Part shown: positions 6,198-11,915 of the stretch, in pieces
Layout: each line of letters opens with the position of its first letter
How positions within the stretch are numbered: position 1 is the stretch's first letter
Source of the DNA: Thermohalobaculum sp039026295
GTDB taxonomy: Bacteria > Pseudomonadota > Alphaproteobacteria > Rhodobacterales > Rhodobacteraceae
DNA length: 11,915 bases
Direction of reading: 5' to 3'
NCBI GenBank assembly: GCA_039026295.1
Contig: JBCCMP010000124.1
Location: 1-11,915, forward strand
Notes under the pieces: model-generated
What the model saw: the letters and a program-made list of their open reading frames with translations, nothing else
Told to the model about the DNA's origin: nothing
Database searches by the model: none
Made by a program: the position numbers and the translations under genes

Positions 6198-7918
6198 ATA
6201 CCCCGCGGCCACTCACCCCGGATGAGATCTACGCGCGAACCCAGCGCCCGCAAAGCGACGACCCCGGCCCGATCGGCGCAGCCGAGAAACCCTGCGCCCA
6301 TTCGATCCGTTTCGTACTTGAATACGACGACACTTGGGGAACGCGGATCACCGACGTTCCGGTCAAGCTGACAGACAATACCGGCGTTCTGGTTGACGGC
6401 GACAAGCGCACCACAAGCCTGAAGACGTTCGGCAAACAGGACGGCGATGATGGCGTCGCCGATGTTCTGGCTCGTTTGGGTGTGTTCGAGCACAACTGCG
6501 TCGAGCCGGGCTTTGCAACATTCGAGACTGTGCCAGATCCAGGCGCAGAGGGCGACGTCCGCTCTTTGGAGCAGCAAACCCTTGGCAAGCTGAAGGCCTT
6601 TGAAAGCGAAATGGAAGCGGCCCTTAAACGCTGGGTCGATGACTGGGAGGCTAACGGCTGGCTGACCGTCGCCGGAGCGGCGCGCGATGGGCTCGTGAAT
6701 GGCGTCAGCACCTGGTGGGAGGGCGAGAGTGAATTCTGGGAGAGCGTCGGCGACGGGATCTCGGATGCCTGGGAAGCGGTCAAACGTGGCTGGAACGGCA
6801 CCCTGGAAGCTGCGCAATGGTGGTTCCTCGAACTCAGCCCGCTGGAGCGGCTGAAATACACCACTGCCCTTGTAACGACGCTCGCTGAAAGTCTCTGGAA
6901 CGGCGCAGTTTCGCTGTTCGAGGACGCAGTCGATCTCTGGGAACGCAGGGATGATTTCTTCAACGTCATCCGCGCATTCTATGAAGGCTCTATCGACGCC
7001 ATCGAAAGCGCGCTTGATCTGCTGAGAGACCTCTCCGGCGAGCTAGGCGAGATCTTTCTGGCTGCCATCACCCAAGCCTCTGACTGGATCCAACTCCTGA
7101 ACGAGAGCATTCGCCAGTCCGATGTCATCCCCGCGCTCGGAGGAACGCTGGGTCGCGTGATGCGCCTGATGGTTCCCAACTTCTGGGCGCAAGGCCTCGG
7201 TTCGGTTGCCGGGTATCTGATCCCCGAGGTCTTGATCGCCATTATTTTGACCATAATCGCCGCGCTGTCGGCGGGTGCCGGGGCGACCGCTCTTGCCGCG
7301 CGCATTGTTCAGGTTCTCGACAAAATCAAAGATGGTCTCAGGGCCGCCGACACGATCGGTGGGATCATCGTGAACTTCATCGACAAGATTGACGAGATCG
7401 CAAAGCTCATCGCCCGGCTTGCGAAGCGCGCCAAACAGAACATCGACCTCAGTTTGCGACGGGCCACAGGCAGAACACATGAAGTGGAGGTGCCTGTAAA
7501 GCGAACGCGCCCCTCAAAGGCGACATACCGTCATGGAGCGAGCGATGGCGGGCCAGGCGAATGGGGGCAGTCCACACGTGCCGGGCGCGGTGCAGACTAT
7601 CAAGAGCAGGCAACCGGTGCACCGCGCGGCACGGAATACAAAGTGCCTTACAGTGGCAACCAGAGCGGTGTGAAATGGATGGACGGCTACGATTCGGAAG
7701 CGGATGTCCTGATAGATGCGAAGGATTGGGACGCCTGGCCACCGACCGACCGTGTGTTCCCGAGTGTCGAGCGAGACCTGCGTGAAGCCGCGCAGATCGC
7801 GCGTGAGACCGGGACGCCGGTTCAATGGCGGGTGCCCACCCAGACGAAGGCCGATCAACTGCTGGACATCGTTGATGACCTCGGGCTCGATGGCGTAGAC
7901 GTCGTATCCTTCCCGTAA
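6194..7918 (+). CDS. T6SS effector with C-terminal Tox-REase-5-like nuclease domain
   Basis: This 574-residue protein is a probable secreted antibacterial effector. Residues about 36-112 look beta-rich, of unknown fold. Residues 130-335 are helical and unusually Trp-rich (for example 147, 151, 156, 174, 175, 182, 193, 200, 209, 210). Residues 344-371 form a hydrophobic Gly/Ala-rich helix (LSAGAGATALAA) that could enter a membrane, and amphipathic helices follow to about 415. After a basic linker, residues 464-574 resemble a Tox-REase-5 restriction-endonuclease-fold toxin: DYQEQATG, GTEY (Glu481), DGYD (Asp497), then Asp508-Ala-Lys510 as the PD-(D/E)XK core, and VQWRV (545). It should cleave DNA in a rival cell; the family assignment is from motif memory. 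ATG 6194 overlaps the adaptor stop (ATGA). The toxin part is at the extreme C-terminus, as in polymorphic toxins. The immunity candidate begins ten bases downstream. Confidence 0.85.
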   Translation: MNTPRPLTPDEIYARTQRPQSDDPGPIGAAEKPCAHSIRFVLEYDDTWGTRITDVPVKLTDNTGVLVDGDKRTTSLKTFGKQDGDDGVADVLARLGVFEHNCVEPGFATFETVPDPGAEGDVRSLEQQTLGKLKAFESEMEAALKRWVDDWEANGWLTVAGAARDGLVNGVSTWWEGESEFWESVGDGISDAWEAVKRGWNGTLEAAQWWFLELSPLERLKYTTALVTTLAESLWNGAVSLFEDAVDLWERRDDFFNVIRAFYEGSIDAIESALDLLRDLSGELGEIFLAAITQASDWIQLLNESIRQSDVIPALGGTLGRVMRLMVPNFWAQGLGSVAGYLIPEVLIAIILTIIAALSAGAGATALAARIVQVLDKIKDGLRAADTIGGIIVNFIDKIDEIAKLIARLAKRAKQNIDLSLRRATGRTHEVEVPVKRTRPSKATYRHGASDGGPGEWGQSTRAGRGADYQEQATGAPRGTEYKVPYSGNQSGVKWMDGYDSEADVLIDAKDWDAWPPTDRVFPSVERDLREAAQIARETGTPVQWRVPTQTKADQLLDIVDDLGLDGVDVVSFP

Positions 7919-7928
7919 TGAGGTCTTG

Positions 7929-8687
7929 ATGAGATTCAGCTGCAGATTCTTTGGCCCAGAACGCACGTTTTCCATCGGTGAGTTTGCGTCCGACATCGAG
8001 ACCTACCTCCGGGCGTCGGCGCCGACGGTCGGCGGTTTCGATCAGGGACTGTTCTGCAACGGACCGGACCACGATATCGGGGATCAGATCGGACCCGGCC
8101 TCGACGGCTTGTTGGGATCGATATCGCGGCAGATCAAAACAGCGAAACATGATTACCGCGACGCGGATGGAGGAGCGATTGGGGCACCTGGCGATCACGA
8201 CTTCGGGCCATTCTACGTCGTCTCCGCCACCAATTCGATGGCCAGTTGGGACGAACCCTCTTACCTCGGTGTCAGTTTTGCAGCGAACGGCTTTCAACCG
8301 CCCATCGCCAACGACGCATCAATCGTCTGGACATTCCATCCAGATGGGACGGGTCACCAATTGAGAAATGCTGCATCAGTCCGCGCGCTGATCCGTCAGA
8401 CCGTAGAACATCGCCAACCAACTTTTGCAAACTGCACGACGGCCTCCTTCCGTCGCGCGACTGGCTATGATCGCAAGCTCGACAAATATGACATCGGTTG
8501 GCTCACATACTTTGGCGAGCCCGGCTTCAAAGAAGCACTGCGATCTGTGCCGGACGTCGAAGATCTTGGAAAAGGCGTTCTCGTTCAGGTGTGTGACAGC
8601 TTCCAAGACTTGCGAAGTCCCGCTGCGATCGCGCGTGGAACTCTGGTGCGGCAGGCTCTATTACGCAGTGGATTGATGACAAAATAG
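7929..8687 (+). CDS. Candidate immunity protein to the nuclease effector (Imm52-like)
   Basis: This 252-residue protein has no signal peptide or membrane segment, so it is cytoplasmic, as expected for an inhibitor of a DNase. Its position ten bases after the toxin gene is the main evidence. The C-terminal third, with IGWLTYF (about 180-186), a GVLVQVCDSF strand and a final helix RQALLRSGL, recalls the end of Imm52 immunity proteins, which are known neighbours of Tox-REase-5 toxins. I hold this family call loosely. The N-terminus (MRFSCRFFGPERTFSIGEFA) fits the same two-layer alpha/beta style. I chose ATG 7929 because TGAGG lies five bases upstream; a TTG one codon earlier is possible. The gene looks less GC-rich than its neighbours, common for immunity genes. 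It converges on the reductase gene. Confidence 0.75.
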   Translation: MRFSCRFFGPERTFSIGEFASDIETYLRASAPTVGGFDQGLFCNGPDHDIGDQIGPGLDGLLGSISRQIKTAKHDYRDADGGAIGAPGDHDFGPFYVVSATNSMASWDEPSYLGVSFAANGFQPPIANDASIVWTFHPDGTGHQLRNAASVRALIRQTVEHRQPTFANCTTASFRRATGYDRKLDKYDIGWLTYFGEPGFKEALRSVPDVEDLGKGVLVQVCDSFQDLRSPAAIARGTLVRQALLRSGLMTK

Positions 8688-8704
8688 TGCTCTTGCGGCC
8701 CGGC

Positions 8705-8719
8705 GATCTCCGGGAGATC
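8705..8719. terminator. Small hairpin between convergent genes, possible terminator
   Basis: GATCTC and GAGATC form a 6-bp stem around CGG in the 36-bp gap between the immunity and reductase genes. It lacks a clear T run on the plus strand, and on the minus strand TATTTTG comes only later, so termination is a guess from its position. Confidence 0.25.
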
Positions 8720-8723
8720 AAAA

Positions 8724-9569
8724 CTACAAGACCTTGATCACCTCGGTGTGGTCGGCACCGTCGCCCAACTCTTCAGCCGCTTTGGCAAAAAGCGCCTGCA
8801 TGGCGGCCAGCCCGGCAGCGTCCTCACCCATATCGCCTGCCAGCGCCTTTGCCAAAGTCAGATCCTTGGCCATCAGGCCCATGGTGAAGCCAGAGGCGAA
8901 CGCCCCATTGTTGATGTGCTGCTTCAGCTTGACCTTGGTCGCATTGTTCATGCCTGTTGACCCGTTGAAGATGTCGGCCATCACGTCTGGGTCGAGCCCG
9001 AACTTGCGCCCGATCAGGACTGCCTCTGATGCCGCCGCGAGGCCCGCCGCGGACAAGTAGTTGTTCAACAGCTTCATGGCATGGCCGGAGCCCAGCGGAC
9101 CTGTCCGCGCGACATCGCCCATCGCCGATAACGCGGGATCAATGCGGTCCAGCACGTCGGCCTCGCCCCCCGCGATGATCGTCAGCGTCCCAAGTTCAGC
9201 CCGCCAGACGCCGCCGGAGACCGGAGCGTCGACCATCCCGATCGTCGCGGGCAGCGACTCCCGCAAGGCCGTTGTCTCCAAGGGATAGGAGGTCGACATG
9301 TCGACCAGCACGGCGCCAGGCGTCATCAGCGGGGCGATCTGATCTGCAACAGCCCGAACGATCTGGCCATTGGGAAGCATGGTTATGACCACCTCGGCCT
9401 GGTCCACCGCGTCGGCCAAGGTCGGCGCAGCGATAATCCCTGCGTTCCCGGCAATGCCCGTCAATGCCTGTTGGCTGGCATCATAGGCCATTACCTGATG
9501 CCCTGCCCCGGCGAGGCGAAGTGCCATGGGCGCGCCCATCTTGCCGATGCCAATGAACCCGATCTGCAT
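8724..9569 (-). CDS. 3-hydroxyisobutyrate dehydrogenase-family reductase
   Basis: This 281-residue dehydrogenase belongs to the beta-hydroxyacid dehydrogenase family (3-hydroxyisobutyrate dehydrogenase, tartronate semialdehyde reductase). It has the N-terminal GFIGIGKMGAPMA dinucleotide motif (4-16), Asp30 at the end of the second strand (suggesting NAD rather than NADP), DAPVSGG (114-120) for substrate binding, catalytic Lys166 in GSGHAMKLLNN and a second conserved lysine in MAKDLTLA (235). All hallmark residues are present and the length is slightly short of the usual 290-300. It acts in the cytoplasm on a small 3-hydroxy acid; the exact substrate is not readable. AGAGAGG lies about eight bases before the ATG. 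It is divergent from the DMT permease gene (118 bp between) and convergent with the T6SS immunity gene. Confidence 0.94.
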   Translation of the reverse strand: MQIGFIGIGKMGAPMALRLAGAGHQVMAYDASQQALTGIAGNAGIIAAPTLADAVDQAEVVITMLPNGQIVRAVADQIAPLMTPGAVLVDMSTSYPLETTALRESLPATIGMVDAPVSGGVWRAELGTLTIIAGGEADVLDRIDPALSAMGDVARTGPLGSGHAMKLLNNYLSAAGLAAASEAVLIGRKFGLDPDVMADIFNGSTGMNNATKVKLKQHINNGAFASGFTMGLMAKDLTLAKALAGDMGEDAAGLAAMQALFAKAAEELGDGADHTEVIKVL

Positions 9570-9687
9570 GGGATCGCCTCTCTGATCTTTCCCGGTCGTA
9601 CTGCACTCTATGCCCGATCACCGGGGCACCGTGCTAGACGCATATCTGATCAAATTGCGCGGTCGGGCGAGAACGGGAAACGGCAAG

Positions 9688-10584
9688 ATGGAACTTCTCT
9701 GGATCCCGATCGCGCTGGGTGCTGCACTCTTCCAGGCCGTACGCACAGCAGCCCAGAAAGCGCTGAATGCCCACCTCAGCACCTGGATGGTGACCTATGT
9801 CCGGTCACTGTTCGGCCTGCCGTTGATGCTTGTCTATCTTGCAGTCGTCATCACACTGGAAGGCCGCATCTGGCCGGATACCAGCCTTGCCTTCTTCGCC
9901 TACTGCGCCGGAACGGGCATCGTCCAGGTCATGGCAACCTATCTGCTGATCCGGTTGTTCACGATGTCCAACTTCGCCGTCGGCACGGTGCTGACGAAAT
10001 CAGATGTCATGCTGGCCGCGGTCATCGGGTCAGTTTTCTTCTCGGAACAGATCGACGCGATCGGCTGGTTGGCCATCAGCCTGACGATCGTGGGCGTCGT
10101 GCTGCTGTCCCTGCGCCGGGCAGGTGCGTTGGGCGGCGGCATCGCCGCCGGTCCAATGGCCGTTGGGTTAACAGCCGCCTTTCTGTTCTGTCTCAGTTAT
10201 CTCTTCCTGCGCGAAGCGTCGCTGGTGTTGGAGGACGGCTCGGCGCTCTGGCGCGCAGCCTGGTCGGTTGTGACCGTGACGACCATGCAATCTGTTGGCC
10301 TGGGTGCCTGGCTGCTGACCCGCCGATCCGAGCGGGCAGAGTTCGCCGCCCTGCCCCGACTGTGGCGCCCCGTCTGGTTTGTGGGTGTGACATCGGCGCT
10401 GGGGTCGATCGGCTGGTTCGCTGCCATGGCGCTGGAAAATGCGTCCTATGTCAAAGCCGTCGGACAGGTGGAGGTGGTGTTCACCGTCCTGATATCGCTG
10501 CTCTATTTTCGCGAAGCGATCACCCGGCTGGAATATGTCGGCATCGCAACCATCGTTGTTGCGGTGCTGCTGTTCGTGCTGTAG
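9688..10584 (+). CDS. EamA/DMT-superfamily inner-membrane permease
   Basis: This 298-residue, very hydrophobic protein has about ten membrane segments in two halves (roughly 1-130 and 150-298), the layout of EamA-type drug/metabolite transporters. Features include LFQAVRTAAQKALNAHLSTWMVTYVRSLFGL at the start (shown here as a region, residues 14-43), a first-half TLTKSD-like segment (VLTKSD), and a final FREAITRLEYVGIATIVV that mirrors the usual second EamA repeat end. The substrate is unknown; family members export amino acids or other metabolites. I chose ATG 9688, which has GGGAAACGG upstream and places the first helix at the N-terminus. ATG 9610 in frame would add 26 polar residues with no ribosome site. 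It is followed after 21 bases by a thioesterase gene and may be co-transcribed with it. Confidence 0.9.
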   Translation: MELLWIPIALGAALFQAVRTAAQKALNAHLSTWMVTYVRSLFGLPLMLVYLAVVITLEGRIWPDTSLAFFAYCAGTGIVQVMATYLLIRLFTMSNFAVGTVLTKSDVMLAAVIGSVFFSEQIDAIGWLAISLTIVGVVLLSLRRAGALGGGIAAGPMAVGLTAAFLFCLSYLFLREASLVLEDGSALWRAAWSVVTVTTMQSVGLGAWLLTRRSERAEFAALPRLWRPVWFVGVTSALGSIGWFAAMALENASYVKAVGQVEVVFTVLISLLYFREAITRLEYVGIATIVVAVLLFVL

Positions 10585-10605
10585 CGGGGCCGCAAAGGAC
10601 GCGCC

Positions 10606-11067
10606 ATGACTGAAGTCGATCTCTCTCGCCGAGACAGCTACACACACTGGACCCCGGTGCATATCCGGTTCGCCGATATGGACATTCTGCGCCATGTCAA
10701 CAACGTGGCTCAGGCCGAGTACTTCGAGGCATCGCGCACCGCATTTGTCTATGACGTGATCAAGCTTGCGGGCATGGACAAAACCAATGAGTTCGTGCTG
10801 GCCCGCGTCGTGATCGATTTCCTCAAGGAACTCCACTATCCCGGCAGCGTCGAGGTTGGCGCCCGGCTGACCCGGCTGGGCAACAAGTCGATCACCTCGG
10901 GCTACGGGATCTTTCAGGGCGAGACGTGCTTTGCCACCTCTGAAGCCGTGAATGTGTTCTATGATCTGACCACGAGGACGACGATGACTCCGGCCCCGGC
11001 CGTACGCACGATTCTGGAAAAAGAGCTGGAGAGGCCGACCCTGATCAGCTCGGAACACCAGACGTAG
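10606..11067 (+). CDS. Hotdog-fold acyl-CoA thioesterase
   Basis: This 153-residue protein is a single hotdog domain of the 4-hydroxybenzoyl-CoA thioesterase/YbgC/FadM class. The signature RFADMDILRHVNNVAQAEYF (21-40) includes Asp26, the probable catalytic aspartate, and the HVNN that precedes the long hotdog helix. Such enzymes hydrolyse acyl-CoA thioesters in the cytoplasm; chain preference cannot be told. AAAGGA (10594-10599) sits six bases before the ATG. It follows the DMT permease by 21 bases and precedes an MFS transporter by 71 bases, on the same strand, so the three may form an operon; no common pathway is evident. Confidence 0.94.
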   Translation: MTEVDLSRRDSYTHWTPVHIRFADMDILRHVNNVAQAEYFEASRTAFVYDVIKLAGMDKTNEFVLARVVIDFLKELHYPGSVEVGARLTRLGNKSITSGYGIFQGETCFATSEAVNVFYDLTTRTTMTPAPAVRTILEKELERPTLISSEHQT

Positions 11068-11138
11068 CGTCGGATATCCACCGGCCGGTTGGCGACACCG
11101 CGCTTGTCCGGATAAGCTCGCTTAAACTGGAGGCGAAA

Positions 11139-11915
11139 ATGAGCCGAGAAGCACCGAAGGATACAGCATACTTTCTGCTGCTGAACGTCGGGCACTTCCT
11201 GGATCATCTGTTCATGCTGATCTTCGCCACCGTTGCAGCCCTGGCGTTGGTGCGTGACTGGGGCGTCGGCTACGCGGAACTGCTGGCTTATGCGACGCCG
11301 GGTTTCTTCGCTTTCGGTCTTTTCTCGCTGCCTGCCGGTTGGCTGGCAGATCGTTGGAGCCGCGACGGGATGATGGTGCTGTTTTTTATCGGCATCGGGA
11401 TCGCCTCGATTGCGACCTCTTTCGCGCAAACGCCCTTTCAGATGGGCATCGGGCTCTTTGTCGTCGGTGTTTTCGCGGCGATCTATCACCCGGTGGGTTT
11501 GGCGATTGTAACGATGAAGTGGCGCAATACCGGGATGAGGATCGCCGCAAACGGCGTCTGGGGCAATCTGGGTGTAGCTTCGGCGGCGTTGCTGACAGGC
11601 TATGTGATCGACAATGGCGGCTGGCGCATGGCTTTTGTCATCCCCGGTTTGGTGTCGATCGGATTTGGGATCGCGTACGCGGCGCTCAGGTGGAAGACCA
11701 TCCAGACAGACCGCGCTGCGCCGAAAGCGAAGGGCGCGGGCATCGATACGCTGGCACCGGAATTTCGGCGCGTACTGATGCGGGTCTCTGCGATCGTCTT
11801 TCTGACGACTGCAGTTTCTTCGATCATCTTCCAGTCAACGACCTTTGCGCTGCCCAAGATGCTGGACGAGCGGTTGGCAGGCATGACCGCAAGGATCGCC
11901 GAATGGGCGTCGGGC
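11139..11915 (+). CDS. MFS transporter, cut by window end (Fsr-like)
   Basis: The frame runs from ATG 11139 to the last base, giving 259 residues with no stop; the rest of the protein lies outside. GGAGG (11129-11133) is five bases before the start. The sequence begins LNVGHFLDHLFMLIF, has the loop-2/3 MFS motif A-like AGWLADRWSRDG and a VFAAIYHPVGLAIV segment, and shows about six membrane segments before a central loop rich in Lys and Ala (around residue 190). The YHP element and start recall fosmidomycin-resistance (Fsr)-like major facilitator carriers. The substrate is unknown. It lies 71 bases after the thioesterase gene on the same strand; a GC-rich self-complementary ACCGGCCGGT is in that gap but has no T run. 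Confidence 0.9.
   Translation, partial: MSREAPKDTAYFLLLNVGHFLDHLFMLIFATVAALALVRDWGVGYAELLAYATPGFFAFGLFSLPAGWLADRWSRDGMMVLFFIGIGIASIATSFAQTPFQMGIGLFVVGVFAAIYHPVGLAIVTMKWRNTGMRIAANGVWGNLGVASAALLTGYVIDNGGWRMAFVIPGLVSIGFGIAYAALRWKTIQTDRAAPKAKGAGIDTLAPEFRRVLMRVSAIVFLTTAVSSIIFQSTTFALPKMLDERLAGMTARIAEWASG

Noticed and set aside
7449..8297. A long minus-strand open frame across the effector-immunity junction
   Set aside because: It is antisense to two genes with clear domain logic and ribosome sites, has an Arg/Ser/His-rich composition typical of GC-rich shadow frames, and resembles no family.
9471..10613. A 380-codon plus-strand frame overlapping the permease
   Set aside because: It is out of frame with a clear EamA permease and is Arg/Cys/His-rich with no membrane pattern.
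10168..11058. A 296-codon minus-strand frame opposite the permease and thioesterase
   Set aside because: It overlaps two well-recognised genes, and its His/Gln/Gly-rich sequence resembles no domain.
11085..11106. ACCGGCCGGT palindrome after the thioesterase gene as a terminator
   Set aside because: It has no T run, and a same-strand gene with a good ribosome site follows closely.

Overview
The window looks like chromosomal DNA of a GC-rich alphaproteobacterium, most likely of the Rhodobacterales/Roseobacter type. This rests on the style of the proteins (a UbiH-type hydroxylase, a 3-hydroxyisobutyrate dehydrogenase-like reductase, an Fsr-like MFS carrier) and on base composition; no marker gene fixes the taxon. 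I see no rRNA, tRNA, CRISPR array, intact insertion sequence or integrase.

Left part (1-4414): a 5'-truncated short-chain dehydrogenase/reductase (SDR)-like protein that has lost its usual nucleotide-binding and catalytic residues overlaps, by ATGA, a zinc cyclase/kynurenine-formamidase-family hydrolase. A convergent amidase-signature hydrolase follows after a 237-bp non-coding stretch. A FAD-dependent UbiH/COQ6-type monooxygenase is divergent from the amidase and probably acts in ubiquinone synthesis.

Centre (about 4540-8687): a compact type VI secretion (T6SS) effector cassette of four same-strand genes behind one candidate sigma-70-like promoter. In order they are a PAAR spike-tip protein, a DUF4123 adaptor/chaperone, a 574-residue effector and a candidate immunity protein. 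The first two junctions overlap (GTGA, ATGA) and the last has a 10-nt gap. The effector has an N-terminal beta-rich segment, a Trp-rich helical middle, a hydrophobic Gly/Ala-rich helix and a C-terminal PD-(D/E)XK nuclease-like domain resembling Tox-REase-5. The order recalls the Pseudomonas aeruginosa PAAR4-TecT-TseT-TsiT locus but lacks a separate co-chaperone gene. No VgrG or T6SS structural gene is in the window, so the cassette is an orphan here. Its upstream region carries a perfect 7-bp dyad and an imperfect direct repeat around the predicted promoter.

Right part (8688-11915): a reductase of the 3-hydroxyisobutyrate dehydrogenase/tartronate semialdehyde reductase family on the minus strand converges on the immunity gene. 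Divergent from it is a plus-strand run of an EamA/DMT permease, a hotdog-fold acyl-CoA thioesterase and an MFS transporter that is cut by the window end.

The most interesting content is the effector-immunity cassette, followed by the SDR-like protein that has kept an open frame while losing its active-site residues.
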